Positions 1-8,731 of a stretch of DNA of 64,000 nucleotides are shown here, one piece after another; position 1 is the stretch's first letter, and every line of letters starts with the position of its first letter. The notes beneath the pieces are model-generated. The model made no database searches. It worked only from the letters and a program-made list of their open reading frames with translations, and had not been told where the DNA came from. The stretch lies in contig NC_011978.1 of assembly GCF_000018945.1 (NCBI RefSeq), forward strand, positions 310,001-374,000. Reading direction: 5' to 3'. A program made the position numbers and the translations under genes. The stretch comes from Thermotoga neapolitana DSM 4359 (GTDB lineage: Bacteria; Thermotogota; Thermotogae; Thermotogales; Thermotogaceae).

Positions 1-97
1 CAACGAGGATCTTTTTGTCCTTGTAGAACCTTTTGGTGGTGAACGCTGCGACGAGTCCTGCGGGACCTCCTCCCACTATCACAACATCGTACTTCAT
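1..97 (-). CDS. FAD/NAD(P)-dependent oxidoreductase, N-terminal fragment
   Basis: The first 32 codons of a gene that runs off the left edge. It starts at an ATG preceded by GGGAGGTGAG. The peptide opens with a dinucleotide-binding Rossmann strand (VVIVGGGPAGLVAA), the GXGXXG-type FAD site at the start of disulfide-reductase/NADH-oxidase-like flavoproteins. Only this nucleotide-binding start is visible, so the substrate cannot be assigned. From memory, a NADH oxidase lies next to gpsA in T. maritima, which fits. A good promoter sits at 146-174, so the gene is probably transcribed on its own rather than only from the gpsA message. Confidence 0.7.
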   Translation of the reverse strand, partial: MKYDVVIVGGGPAGLVAAFTTKRFYKDKKILV

Positions 98-145
98 GTT
101 CTCACCTCCCAGAAAGAGAAAGATTTCACAATCTGTCCATGAACA

Positions 146-174
146 ATTTTAACTCTTTTTGGGTTAAATTTCAA
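146..174 (-). promoter_or_regulatory. Promoter of the left-edge oxidoreductase
   Basis: On the minus strand, -35 TTGAAA (169-174) and -10 TAAAAT (146-151) are separated by exactly 17 bp. The start codon lies about 50 bp downstream. The spacer and flanks contain an imperfect inverted repeat, TTTAACTC/GGGTTAAA, which could be an operator. The rest of the 98-205 gap shows nothing else. Confidence 0.6.
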
Positions 175-205
175 CTTCAAAGGTAGAAAAATTTGTGGTG
201 GAAAA

Positions 206-1171
206 TCAATCGGCCCAAAATTCGTCTTTCAAACTTCTTTTCATGAGATCCTTCATCGACTGAAACGGAGATTTTCCTCCGTATATCACTCGATAGACCT
301 CTTCAGAGATGGGCATATCTATTTCCAGTTCGTCTGCCTTCTTCACCACAGCTTTGACGGTGAAGGCCCCCTCCACAACCTGATGGGAACTTTCAAGGAG
401 TTTTTGAGGATCGAACCCTTTTGCGATCAACTCACCAAAGCGTCTGTTTCTGCTGTACTTGCTGTTGCACGTGACCATGAGGTCTCCGATGCCTGCAAGT
501 CCCATGAAAGTTTTCTGATCTGCCCCAAAGTGTCTGCCGAATCTTGCTATTTCGTAGATACCACGGGTTTCAAGAGCTGCCTTTGCGTTGTCCCATCCAC
601 CAAGGCCATCAAGAATACCCGCAGCGATCGCGATGACGTTTTTTAACGCTCCGGCGATCTCTACACCCACCACATCTTCGCAGGTGTAAACTCTGAAGTA
701 CTCGTTTGAGATTCTTCTCTGTAACTCTCTTGCGTTGTCTCCGGCAAGCGTAACGGCCGTTGGAAGTTTTCTTGCAACCTCTTCAGCGTGGGAAGGACCC
801 GAAAGAACGGCGTAAGGACATCCGAGAATCTCTTTCACAATTTCGGATATACGTTTTCCTGTCTTTATTTCCAGTCCCTTTGAGAGATTCAGAACCATCG
901 AAGGTTTTTTCGAAAGCCTGGAAAGATGTTCCCTTACGTGCTGCACAGGGATCGCTATCACGAGTATGTCGGTGCTTTTCAGTTCGTCGAGATTGTTCGT
1001 CGCTCTGACAGAGATTTCCATTTCATCTATGTAAGGACTGGTGTGGGAGTTGTTTATAAGATCTGCGATTTCCTTTCTTCTTGCCCACAGAATCACTTCT
1101 TCTCCGTTTTCCTTTAAAAGTTGAGCAAAGACTGTCCCCCAACTTCCAGCCCCGAGAACGAAAAATCTCAT
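206..1171 (-). CDS. gpsA: Glycerol-3-phosphate dehydrogenase [NAD(P)+]
   Basis: Cytoplasmic enzyme that interconverts dihydroxyacetone phosphate and sn-glycerol 3-phosphate, supplying the glycerol backbone of membrane lipids. The 321 residues match the usual family length. An N-terminal Rossmann motif (VLGAGSWGTVFAQLL, from residue 5) binds the cofactor. The family sequence VLSGPSHAEEVARK lies near residue 120, the catalytic-lysine region GVEIAGALKNVIAIAAGI near 168, and the GDLMVTC segment near 228. The upstream side (1172-1328) is non-coding and borders the CRISPR array. A TAAAAT -10-like element lies at 1204-1209, but no convincing -35 was found. There is no terminator between this gene and the next minus-strand gene, so read-through is possible. 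Confidence 0.95.
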   Translation of the reverse strand: MRFFVLGAGSWGTVFAQLLKENGEEVILWARRKEIADLINNSHTSPYIDEMEISVRATNNLDELKSTDILVIAIPVQHVREHLSRLSKKPSMVLNLSKGLEIKTGKRISEIVKEILGCPYAVLSGPSHAEEVARKLPTAVTLAGDNARELQRRISNEYFRVYTCEDVVGVEIAGALKNVIAIAAGILDGLGGWDNAKAALETRGIYEIARFGRHFGADQKTFMGLAGIGDLMVTCNSKYSRNRRFGELIAKGFDPQKLLESSHQVVEGAFTVKAVVKKADELEIDMPISEEVYRVIYGGKSPFQSMKDLMKRSLKDEFWAD

Positions 1172-1216
1172 CTTTCAGCCTCCCTGAACACTTTCTATCT
1201 GGAATTTTAACAGATT

Positions 1217-1229
1217 GAAGTATTGAAAC
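1217..1229. repeat. Possible CRISPR repeat remnant upstream of gpsA
   Basis: GAAGTATTGAAAC, 13 bp, is identical to the right-hand end of the 30-bp repeats of the array at 1329-1756. It lies 100 bp outside the recognisable array. It could be the last trace of a decayed repeat or chance similarity. The stretch 1230-1328 shows no further clear repeat. Confidence 0.4.
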
Positions 1230-1328
1230 AGGATATCCCATACAGGGAGCAACACAAGGAGGGTATCGAAACATGGATTTGCAGTATGCGTGGGAAGGAT
1301 TTTCATATCTCTTTGGAGCAACAAAATC

Positions 1329-1756
1329 TTTCCTATACCTCTAAGAAAGGATTGAAACTTGACATTGTCAAAAGAACGTGGCACTAAACAACGGTTTCCA
1401 TACCTCTAAGGAAGTATTGAAACGATTAGTTTTTACCATGTATTGGTAATCTTGTCAATGTTTCCATACCTCAAAGGAAGTATTGAAACGGGAGTCCTAC
1501 GTTGGATATCCACAGACGGCAGAGTACAGTTTCCATACCTCAAAGGAAGTATTGAAACGTGGAGAAGGCTTTTATCTCAATGGATATCGTTGGTAGTTTC
1601 CATACCTCAAAGGAAGTATTGAAACCGCGAAAGCAAAACTCCACGCCCTCAAAGCGCCTTTGTTTCCATACCTCAAAGGAAGTATTGAAACTCAGTTCGA
1701 ACACAACCTGGCGACGTTTGTCTCGTGTTTCCATACCTCAAAGGAAGTATTGAAAC
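1329..1756 (-). CRISPR. CRISPR array, 6 good repeats plus 1 degenerate
   Basis: Seven 30-bp units start at 1329, 1394, 1460, 1529, 1596, 1662 and 1727, with spacers of 35, 36, 39, 37, 36 and 35 bp. On the plus strand the repeat begins GTTTCCATACCTC and ends AAGTATTGAAAC. The units from 1460 rightward are identical. The unit at 1394 differs by one base (CTCTAAG for CTCAAAG), and the unit at 1329 shares that base but has five mismatches to the 1394 unit. Decay at the left and a promoter on the right (1775-1803) suggest the leader is on the right and the array is transcribed on the minus strand. No cas gene lies in the window, so Cas proteins must act in trans. Spacer origin was not tested. Confidence 0.97.
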
Positions 1757-1774
1757 CCGTTGGATTTCAAAGAA

Positions 1775-1803
1775 ATTATACCACAAAGCATTTCAAAAAG
1801 CAA
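1775..1803 (-). promoter_or_regulatory. Candidate CRISPR leader promoter
   Basis: On the minus strand, TTGCTT (1798-1803) and TATAAT (1775-1780) are 17 bp apart. The expected start is only about 10 bp before the rightmost repeat, as expected for a leader promoter reading into the array. The flanking sequence is AT-rich. Confidence 0.5.
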
Positions 1804-2295
1804 GAGTATATGAGAACATACAGAGGGTGTTTCATCACAGGTGATTCTAACACACAGAAAGGCTCAGTCAAGTACTGTTTGGAAAAATGGAATAATTGCA
1901 TAGTCCATAGAAAGCCTAAAGAAAGGCAAAATCGAAAGATAAATTATCCTAACCTAGGTCAGGCCATTTTGAGTTGTTTTATGGGAAAATCTACTAGTTC
2001 TCATTTTCACAAATTTGTTTAAAAAGGTACTCCTTAAAAGGTTAGAGACTAAGTACGTGGTTTCTTTATTCATGATAGATACACGATAGAATATGAAGAA
2101 ATATTCTCATACCCTGTTTCACATTCTCGCTCATTATTCCATTTTCCATGCATACATTACCTCTCTCAAACCCGCATGAATTTTTTCGTTACCGGTAATT
2201 GCATACTCCGTATCGCACATCAGGAGTCAGTTACAATCACCACCCACTTTGTGAATAAATGGAACTTACCGTAGTTTATTGAATAAAACTATGAT

Positions 2296-2325
2296 CTTTT
2301 AGACTAACATCTTTTACACTAACAT
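2296..2325 (+). repeat. 15-bp tandem duplication containing doubled -10-like elements
   Basis: CTTTTAGACTAACAT (2296-2310) is followed directly by CTTTTACACTAACAT (2311-2325), with one mismatch. Each copy carries a -10-like hexamer (TAGACT, TACACT). A TTGAAT -35-like element lies at 2279-2284, 15 bp before the first. The downstream gene starts 55 bp further on. Confidence 0.6.
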
Positions 2326-2380
2326 AAAAAATAGAAGATGAGTGGTAGAATCTTTCAAAAGGCATGAAGAGGGAAAAAAT

Positions 2381-3004
2381 ATGCTTTCCATATTCTTTGG
2401 AAGTTTCCTTGTTGGACTTTCTGGTGCGATGGCACCGGGACCCTTAATGGCAATCGCCATATCAAAAAGCACAAAAGACTGGAAAGCATCCCTGAAGTTG
2501 ATAACAGGGCATGTTCTACTAGAAGCCCTTCTGGTGATGCTGCTTTTGGTTGGTGTTCGAACGATTCCTCCAGTTCTCATGAGGGCAATTTCACTAGCAG
2601 GTGGCATTTTTCTCCTGTACATGGGGATTTCTCAACTATTTGAAGCAAAAGACCCGTCTTTGATTTCGAACACAGGAAACAGCAGGTTCCCCCTGCCCGT
2701 TCAGGGAGCACTCGTTTCTTTTTCGAATCCCTATTTTCTTCTGTGGTGGTTTTCGGTTGGTAGTGCGTTCCTTTTTCGGGCAAGAGAGCATCTTCTCTCT
2801 GGTGTTCTCCTGTTCTACTCTGGTCACATTCTTTCGGACATAAGCTGGTACACTTTCCTGGGTGTCGCCGGGCAGTTTCTCCACAAACCTTCATGGAAAG
2901 GTGTGTATAGAATCGTTCTTGTGTCCATGTCGTTTGTTCTGATAGGGTTTGGCGTTTACTTCTTACTTGCTGCTTTCAGAGGAGACTTTTCTCACGTACT
3001 CTAG
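2381..3004 (+). CDS. LysE/RhtB-family exporter
   Basis: Integral membrane protein of 207 residues with about six hydrophobic helices, typical of the LysE amino-acid exporter family. The N-terminal helix contains the family sequence SGAMAPGPLMAIAIS, whose P-G-P is characteristic. I chose the ATG at 2381 because AAGAGGGA precedes it by 7 bp. An in-frame upstream start at 2342 has no such site and would add a charged tail before the first helix. The exported substrate is unknown. The 3' end overlaps that of aroQ on the other strand by 42 bp, so neither gene has a separate terminator here. Export of an aromatic amino acid would be an attractive idea given the neighbour, but nothing in the sequence shows it. 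Confidence 0.85.
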   Translation: MLSIFFGSFLVGLSGAMAPGPLMAIAISKSTKDWKASLKLITGHVLLEALLVMLLLVGVRTIPPVLMRAISLAGGIFLLYMGISQLFEAKDPSLISNTGNSRFPLPVQGALVSFSNPYFLLWWFSVGSAFLFRAREHLLSGVLLFYSGHILSDISWYTFLGVAGQFLHKPSWKGVYRIVLVSMSFVLIGFGVYFLLAAFRGDFSHVL

Positions 3005-3400
3005 TGCGAGTATGTATCCGTAAGCTCCTAACCCGCTGATCTGACCGTCACAAACCTCCGCTGTGACACTCTTTCTTCTGAATTCTTCTCTTCCGTGTAT
3101 ATTGGATATGTGAACTTCGACCTTGGGAACTTTCACGATCTCAAGGGCATCCCTTATAGCGTAACTGTAATGCGTGAACGCACCGGGATTTATCACAAGA
3201 CCGTCGAAGTCGAGTCGATGCAGTCTGTCTATGATCTCTCCCTCGTGGTTTGACTGAAAAACCTCCACCTCCACTCCGTTTCTTTTGGCCCAGTCTTCTA
3301 TCATCCTCACCAGATCATCATAGGTGAAATTTCCGTACACGTTCCTGTCCCTCTTTCCCAGCATGTTCAGATTCGGACCGTTCACAACGAGCAGTTTCAA
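2963..3400 (-). CDS. aroQ: 3-dehydroquinate dehydratase, type II
   Basis: Third step of the shikimate pathway: dehydrates 3-dehydroquinate to 3-dehydroshikimate. At 145 residues it has the length of the small dodecameric type II enzyme, not the Schiff-base type I enzyme. Signature segments are NGPNLNMLGKR near residue 6 (binding loop and catalytic region), NPGAFTHYSYAIRDAL near 73 and EVHISNIHGREEFRRKSV near 95. It is the last gene of the aro operon and overlaps the upstream aroKB by 4 bp (ATG within the previous stop), implying translational coupling. Confidence 0.96.
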   Translation of the reverse strand: MKLLVVNGPNLNMLGKRDRNVYGNFTYDDLVRMIEDWAKRNGVEVEVFQSNHEGEIIDRLHRLDFDGLVINPGAFTHYSYAIRDALEIVKVPKVEVHISNIHGREEFRRKSVTAEVCDGQISGLGAYGYILALEYVRKVSSESSK

Positions 3401-4875
3401 TCTACCACCTCCAGAAGTTCGAGCGGATCCACTTCCAGAAACTCCACCTTTCCAGGTTCTCTCACATATGGAAGCCTCACCCTGGAGCCTTTCATGATTT
3501 TCTTGTCGTTCAGAATGAGGGTTCTTGCTTTTTCTCTGTCAACAGCCGGAACCGGGATGGGTACGATCTCTTTGATCTTTTCAACGATCCACCTGAAGGT
3601 ATCTTTTGGAACGATCCCTTTTCTGTAGAGGTACATCGTTTCTTTTTCCAGTCCCCACGCCACCGCTATACCATGGGGCACCCCTTCCAGCATCTCATAG
3701 ACATGTCCCAGGGTGTGTCCTAGATTCAGAGCGTGTCTCAATCCCTTGTCGTAGGGATCTTCCATCACTATCTTTGCCTTCTCTTCCACCGATAGCCTCA
3801 CCATCTCACTGAGGATTCTGAGATTTCTCCTTTCTATCTTCTCTGGATCGTCGAAGAGTTCCAGCCCCCTTCCAGAGAGAAGGGCCATCTTGAAGGCCTC
3901 CACCACTCCTTCCTCGAACCTTCCCTCGTCCATCGAGAGCGTGACAACGGGATCTATGATCACATAGTCTGGCATCCTGAAAGTTCCAACGATGTTCTTC
4001 ACCCCTGCAAAATCGATGGCATTCTTTCCACCAACGGAAGCGTCCACCTGAGCCAGAAGTGTCGTTGGATAGAAAGAAAGTCCCACTCCCCTTTTGAACG
4101 TGCTCGCCACAAAGCCGGTGAAGTCGGTGAGAGCACCTCCTCCGACACCCGCTATGGTCTTTCCCCTGGGAAAGTCCATCCTCACAAGTTCGTAGTACGC
4201 TCTGGAGACATGCTCCAGCGTCTTCACTTCCTCTCCATCCGGAAAAAGAAGCCGATTCTCTGGAAGGTACCTTCCGTATATCTTCTCCACCCTCTCCGTG
4301 GTGAAAACCAGCTCTTCGTTCCTCACCCTCTTGAAACCACCGAGGATGATCTTCACCAGGTGTGGTTTTTCTATCGTTGAGATTTCTTTCTCGTCCAGAG
4401 CCTCCAGCACAACGAGTGCGGTTGTTTCCCACTCGTTCAACTTGGAGGTGTCGATCCCTCTAAACTCCGTGTAGAACTGTTTTCTCCTTTCCCAGATCTC
4501 TCGTATTCTCTCTTTTCCTTCTCTCAGAAGAGGCCTGTTCTCTGTTGTTACTCTTTCCATCAACACTTCAGGGGGAGCGTAGAGAAAGAGAGTCTTCTCT
4601 TTCTTCAAAAGCTCCCTGTTCTCTGGATCGATCACAACACCTCCACCCGTTGCCACGACCACGTTGTCTCTTTCCACAAGTTCCCTAAGAAGTTCTTTCT
4701 CTTTCAATCGGAAGTACTCTTCACCGTCTTCTTCGAAAATCCTTCGAACTCTTCTTCCCTCTCTTCTTTCTATCTCTTCGTCCATATCTATGAACTGAAG
4801 GTCGAGCACCTCGGAAACCCTTTTACCGATCGTACTCTTTCCAGAACCCATCATCCCAACGAGGAAGATTCTCAT
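3397..4875 (-). CDS. aroKB: Bifunctional shikimate kinase / 3-dehydroquinate synthase
   Basis: A natural fusion of two shikimate-pathway enzymes in 492 residues. Residues 1 to about 165 are shikimate kinase: P-loop GMMGSGKST at 7-15, shikimate-binding FIDMDEEIERREG near 28 and GGGVVIDPENRE near 77. Residues from about 170 are 3-dehydroquinate synthase: NAD-binding GVGGGALTDFTGF near 243, PTTLLAQVDASVGGKNA near 270 and zinc-binding HALNLGHTLGH near 385. The two activities are not consecutive in the pathway (steps 5 and 2), so the fusion is for co-expression or assembly rather than channelling. From memory, the same arrangement is annotated in T. maritima. The start overlaps the 3' end of aroC by 53 bp. 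Confidence 0.96.
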   Translation of the reverse strand: MRIFLVGMMGSGKSTIGKRVSEVLDLQFIDMDEEIERREGRRVRRIFEEDGEEYFRLKEKELLRELVERDNVVVATGGGVVIDPENRELLKKEKTLFLYAPPEVLMERVTTENRPLLREGKERIREIWERRKQFYTEFRGIDTSKLNEWETTALVVLEALDEKEISTIEKPHLVKIILGGFKRVRNEELVFTTERVEKIYGRYLPENRLLFPDGEEVKTLEHVSRAYYELVRMDFPRGKTIAGVGGGALTDFTGFVASTFKRGVGLSFYPTTLLAQVDASVGGKNAIDFAGVKNIVGTFRMPDYVIIDPVVTLSMDEGRFEEGVVEAFKMALLSGRGLELFDDPEKIERRNLRILSEMVRLSVEEKAKIVMEDPYDKGLRHALNLGHTLGHVYEMLEGVPHGIAVAWGLEKETMYLYRKGIVPKDTFRWIVEKIKEIVPIPVPAVDREKARTLILNDKKIMKGSRVRLPYVREPGKVEFLEVDPLELLEVVD

Positions 4876-5953
4876 TCCCGAACCTCCTTTTCAGGTCGTC
4901 GATGTTTCCATCGCCCAGGTGTTCGAGCAAGGCGTCCGAAATCACCACAGCGAGCGCGGCTTCACACACGACGGAAGCGGGAGGAACGGCCGTCACGTCA
5001 GATCTCACGTACGGTGTTTTCGCCGGTTCCATTGTTCTCAAATCAACGGAGTTCAACGGCTTTCCTGTGGTAGGAATGGGTTTCACGAAGACGTTCACCC
5101 ACACGTCTTCTCCGTTGGTGATGCCCCCTTCTATTCCTCCCAGATTGTTTGTTCTTCTCTTTATCCTGCCGTCTTCCAGTTCGAACTCATCCAGATAGTC
5201 AAAGCCGTACCACATCTCTTCACTTCCAATCACCACTCCCTTCACAGCGGGAATGGCAAAAAAGAGGGAACCTATCTTCGAGTCGAGCTTTTTGAAAAGA
5301 TCGGAGTAGCTCCCGATGCCTGCCGGGACACCTCTTGCAATGACCTTCACCTTGCCGCCGAGGGTGTTTCCCTCTTCTTTCGCCCTGTCGATCTCGGAGA
5401 TCATTCCTTCCGTTGCCTCTGGATCTGGACAGAAAACGGCCGATTCGTCCCTCTTTCTTCTCAACTCCTCAAAATTGTCTGGGATATTCTTCGCTTCCAC
5501 GTTTCCAAGTCTTGTGACAAACCCGAGAACATCTATGTTGAACTCTCTGAGGAGACTCTTCAGAAGAGCACCCGCCGCCGTGAGAGCCACCGTCCATCTG
5601 GCACTGGATCGTTCCACGTAGACGTTCAGATCCGGCAGTTTGTACTTCACAAAGGCAGCGTAATCTATGTGACCCGGTCTCGGCACGCTTCGAACGTCTT
5701 TCACCGGGTTGCCCGCTTTGTTTGGAACGAGAATCGTCACCGGTGCTCCCGTTGTGATACCTCCCCACACTCCGGAGACGATCTCGAAGGCATCTTCTTC
5801 CATGCTCATCCTCTTTCCTCTACCGTAGCAATTTCTTCTCCTGAAAAGCTCTCTTCTTATGATTTCTTCGTCGATCTTCAAACCCGCAGGAATCCCTTCC
5901 AAAACCGCTATCATGTACTTTCCGTGGGAATCTCCCGCTATTGTGAGCCTCAT
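4823..5953 (-). CDS. aroC: Chorismate synthase
   Basis: Last step of the shikimate pathway: an FMN-dependent anti-elimination of phosphate from EPSP to give chorismate. The 376 residues fit the family. Visible signatures are the N-terminal GDSHGKYMIAVLEGIPAG (variant of the usual GESHG), the FMN-binding RGKRMSMEEDAFEIVSGV near residue 45, and conserved NLGGIEGGITNGEDV near 270 and RSDVTAVPPASVVCEAALA near 317. It is the fifth gene of the operon and overlaps aroE by 4 bp and aroKB by 53 bp. Confidence 0.96.
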   Translation of the reverse strand: MRLTIAGDSHGKYMIAVLEGIPAGLKIDEEIIRRELFRRRNCYGRGKRMSMEEDAFEIVSGVWGGITTGAPVTILVPNKAGNPVKDVRSVPRPGHIDYAAFVKYKLPDLNVYVERSSARWTVALTAAGALLKSLLREFNIDVLGFVTRLGNVEAKNIPDNFEELRRKRDESAVFCPDPEATEGMISEIDRAKEEGNTLGGKVKVIARGVPAGIGSYSDLFKKLDSKIGSLFFAIPAVKGVVIGSEEMWYGFDYLDEFELEDGRIKRRTNNLGGIEGGITNGEDVWVNVFVKPIPTTGKPLNSVDLRTMEPAKTPYVRSDVTAVPPASVVCEAALAVVISDALLEHLGDGNIDDLKRRFGNENLPRWDDGFWKEYDR

Positions 5954-6711
5954 CTCAGTACCTCCTCGAACACTTCTTTGAACGATCTTTCATCGTAGAT
6001 TCCCCATATTTTGAGATTCTCCATCGCCTGATAGTAAAACATGAGGTTTCCCTTTACAACGTGTTCCACTCCCAATCTCTTCGCATCAGAAACGAGAGGA
6101 GTCTCAAAGTACACCACGTCGTAAACAAGATACAGACCTTTCAAAGAAGCTTCGGAAACGGTCAGTTTCTCTCCCTTCATTCCAACGGAAGTGGTGTTGA
6201 AGAGACTCTTCGCCTTTTTCACAACCTCGTCGAGCTGATCGAGAGAGAAAATTTTCACAGGAAAATCGAGAGCCTTCGCCCTTTCGATCGTTCTGTTCAC
6301 CACCCAGATGTCTTTCACGCCCATCTGGAGGAGAGCGTAGATCACAGCACGTGCGGCTCCGCCCGCTCCCACAACGACAACGGGTTCTTTCACCTCTACA
6401 CCCTCGAGCGATTTCACAACGCCAACCCAGTCGGTGTTGTATCCCTTTCCCCGAAAGACGCAGTTCACGGCTTTTATTCTCTGCGCATCTTCAGATGGTT
6501 CGACGTACCGCATCACTCTTTCTTTGTGAGGAATTGTCGCGTTGAAACCATCGTATTCTTCGAGAATCCTTCTTATCTCCGTGTCGAAAGATTCAGGTGG
6601 TATCTCTTCCATACCGTACGAGTGGTTCATTCCCGCCCTTTTGAAATACTCGTTGTAAAGCCTTGGTGATATGCTGTGACTCACCGGATACCCTATGATG
6701 CAGAATTTCAT
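5950..6711 (-). CDS. aroE: Shikimate dehydrogenase
   Basis: Reduces 3-dehydroshikimate to shikimate with NADPH. 253 residues. Substrate-binding [10 protein letters not shown] is near residue 6, the catalytic-lysine motif [10 protein letters not shown] near 56, the nucleotide loop [17 protein letters not shown] near 115, and NTTSVGMKG near 171. I start it at the ATG at 6711, which overlaps the aroA stop by 4 bp and precedes the conserved [13 protein letters not shown] longer reading from 6768 would add 19 residues from within aroA with no family support. Coupled translation within the operon is likely. Confidence 0.95.
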   Translation of the reverse strand: MKFCIIGYPVSHSISPRLYNEYFKRAGMNHSYGMEEIPPESFDTEIRRILEEYDGFNATIPHKERVMRYVEPSEDAQRIKAVNCVFRGKGYNTDWVGVVKSLEGVEVKEPVVVVGAGGAARAVIYALLQMGVKDIWVVNRTIERAKALDFPVKIFSLDQLDEVVKKAKSLFNTTSVGMKGEKLTVSEASLKGLYLVYDVVYFETPLVSDAKRLGVEHVVKGNLMFYYQAMENLKIWGIYDERSFKEVFEEVLR

Positions 6712-7973
6712 GATATCACCACTCTCTCCAGCAGTTCGTAAAAGTTCGGGAAAGACACCGCCACGCATTCGTGATCTTTCACATCAACCCCCTCTTCACT
6801 CACGAGCCCTGCTATGGAAAAGAGCATAGCCATTCTGTGGTCGCCTTCTGGATCCACCGATCCACCTTTTATGCTCTGCTTTCCAACGATCTTGAAACCA
6901 TCTTTGAACTCTTCTATTTCGACACCGAGCCGTTTGAAGTTTTCCACCAGAACCCTTATCCTGTCGGATTCCTTCTTTCTCAACTCCTCCGCGTTTCTCA
7001 CAACCGTTTCTCCTTCCGCAAAAACACCGAGAAGCGCCACAAGAGGCAGTTCATCTATCATGAGAGGTACGAGGTGTTCGGGAACAACCACACCTTTCAG
7101 GTTTGGAGATGTCTCAACCCTCACAGTTCCTATCGGTTCAAGATTTTCTTCCGTGATCTCCCACTCCAGGTTGGCTCCCATGAGTTTCATAACTTCGAGG
7201 AGTCCCGTTCGGGTGGGATTCAGGCCAACGTCCGTTACTGTGATTCGAGCGTTGGGATGAATGGCGCCGAGAACCACGAAGAAAGCAGCCGACGAGATAT
7301 CACCAGGGACTTTCATCGTGAAACCCCTGAAGGTAGCAGGCTCCAGAACCACACGTGTTCCCTCCACCTCGACGGGAACACCGAGGTTTTTGAGCATCCT
7401 TTCCGTGTGATCTCTGCTTTTTGCTGGTTCGATAACGATTGTTCGTCCGCTGGCTCTGAGCCCCGCCAGAAGAACCGCGCTCTTCACTTGAGCGCTCGCC
7501 ACCGGTGTTTTATAGCTGATACCGGAAAGGTGATTTCCCTTGATAGCCATGGGAAGGTAGTTGTTCTGCCTCGCCATGAAACGCGCTCCCATCATCTCCA
7601 GAGGTTCGATCACTCTTCTCATCGGCCTTCTGGAAAGAGAAGAATCCCCGTAAAGCACTGTGAACATCTCGTATGAAGCAAGAACTCCACTCATCAACCT
7701 CGTGGTTGTTCCGGAGTTTCCACAGAAGAGAGGTTCTATTGGCTCAGCGAAGGGCTTCGGAAAGACCTTCATCTTTTCCCAATCGCCTTCAAAACGTGTA
7801 CCGAGTTTTTCGAGAATATCGTGGGTTCTCTCCGTGTCCAGACATCTCAAAAGGTTGTAAAGTGTGCTTTCGCTCTCTGCAAGGGCCGAGAGAATGAGAG
7901 CCCTGTGAGTTATGGATTTGTCCGGAGGAACGCTCAGCACTCCTTCAACCTTCTTCGCCGGAAGTACCTTCAA
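6708..7973 (-). CDS. aroA: 3-phosphoshikimate 1-carboxyvinyltransferase (EPSP synthase)
   Basis: Joins shikimate 3-phosphate and PEP to form EPSP. 421 residues, normal for the family. [17 protein letters not shown] is near residue 17 (the catalytic lysine segment), the family glycine/threonine motif [14 protein letters not shown] near 82, [16 protein letters not shown] near 117 and the C-terminal KESDRIRVL near 338. The family sequence [13 protein letters not shown] corresponds to the usual DxGNAGTA(M/T)R, here with C-G-N-S-G-T-T-T. It overlaps tyrA and aroE by 4 bp on each side. Confidence 0.96.
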   Translation of the reverse strand: MKVLPAKKVEGVLSVPPDKSITHRALILSALAESESTLYNLLRCLDTERTHDILEKLGTRFEGDWEKMKVFPKPFAEPIEPLFCGNSGTTTRLMSGVLASYEMFTVLYGDSSLSRRPMRRVIEPLEMMGARFMARQNNYLPMAIKGNHLSGISYKTPVASAQVKSAVLLAGLRASGRTIVIEPAKSRDHTERMLKNLGVPVEVEGTRVVLEPATFRGFTMKVPGDISSAAFFVVLGAIHPNARITVTDVGLNPTRTGLLEVMKLMGANLEWEITEENLEPIGTVRVETSPNLKGVVVPEHLVPLMIDELPLVALLGVFAEGETVVRNAEELRKKESDRIRVLVENFKRLGVEIEEFKDGFKIVGKQSIKGGSVDPEGDHRMAMLFSIAGLVSEEGVDVKDHECVAVSFPNFYELLERVVIS

Positions 7974-8731
7974 GATATCACTTCCCTTATCACTTTTTTC
8001 AGGTTTTCGAAATCCTCTTTCTCTGTGAGATGATATAAAACATTCAGAAAGTTTCTTGCGTTCTCCAGGTATTTGAGGATGTTTTCTTTATTATATCTGA
8101 TCATATCCAGCGCCATCTCCATGTTCTGTTTCGAAAGTCTCGTGTTGGAAAGATAACCAGGTCCCGCGTATTCTTCAAAGGGTTTCCCTACGTACCGTGC
8201 GCTCAGTGAGATCAAGTACTGAACGTGGCTCACCGCAGCGACGATCTCGTCGTGGATCCTGTAGTCTATCCACAAAGGTCTGGCACCAAGATCTTTCACG
8301 ATGTTTTCAATCATCCCATCCTCTTTTCCGTCGAGAGAGCAGAGAAAGAAGATCTTTCCGTCGAACATTTCTCGATCCCAACCTGATTTTCCCTTTCGTT
8401 CGTTTCCGGCCATGGGATGTCCTCCTGTGAAGTTCAATCCCCTCTCTCTGGCTATTTCCATGAAAGGTGTCTTCACGCTCGCCACATCGAGAATCTTCCC
8501 TGAAAAGTCCGTTTCTTTCAGGAATCTCTCCTCGACGCTCATGGGAAGCGCAAGAACGAGAAGGTCTGTATCGTAGAGATCGCTTTCCTTTGAAACAGTT
8601 TCTATTCCGTTTTCTTCCAATGCTTTCATCGTTTCTTCATCTCTGTCGAAGGCTGTGACATGATGCTTTTCTTTCAATTTAAGTGCGATCGATCCACCGA
8701 TGCATCCCGCTCCGAGCACAGAAATTTTCAA
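7970..8731 (-). CDS. tyrA: Prephenate dehydrogenase
   Basis: Oxidatively decarboxylates prephenate to 4-hydroxyphenylpyruvate, the committed step to tyrosine. 253 residues, a short form without chorismate mutase or ACT domains. The NAD-binding Rossmann loop [15 protein letters not shown] starts at residue 5, and [15 protein letters not shown] near 98 is the family substrate/catalytic segment with its conserved histidine. Its place second in the operon, after the DAHP synthase, gives tyrosine synthesis a share in the attenuator's control. No separate chorismate mutase or pheA is visible in the window. Confidence 0.93.
   Translation of the reverse strand: MKISVLGAGCIGGSIALKLKEKHHVTAFDRDEETMKALEENGIETVSKESDLYDTDLLVLALPMSVEERFLKETDFSGKILDVASVKTPFMEIARERGLNFTGGHPMAGNERKGKSGWDREMFDGKIFFLCSLDGKEDGMIENIVKDLGARPLWIDYRIHDEIVAAVSHVQYLISLSARYVGKPFEEYAGPGYLSNTRLSKQNMEMALDMIRYNKENILKYLENARNFLNVLYHLTEKEDFENLKKVIREVIS

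Larger units (their letters stand above)
1757..2380. other. Non-coding AT-rich stretch between CRISPR array and exporter gene
   Basis: About 620 bp without a credible gene. An open frame on the plus strand (to 2022) runs out of the repeats, has no ribosome site and no recognisable sequence. The left part holds the probable CRISPR leader. A perfect 10-bp palindrome (TTACCGGTAA) is at 2189-2198. The right end has a 15-bp tandem duplication next to the exporter start. Nothing else is recognisable. Confidence 0.6.

Noticed and set aside
1540-2022. Open frames of 60-120 codons on both strands across the CRISPR array
   Set aside because: They are made of the repeats themselves and have no ribosome site or family resemblance.
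4919-5998. A 359-codon open frame antisense to aroC
   Set aside because: Shadow of a well-conserved gene: no ribosome site, His/Arg-rich composition typical of a reverse-complement frame. The same holds for the 301-codon frame against aroA (6771-7676) and the 355-codon frame against the alpha-xylosidase gene (61249-62316).
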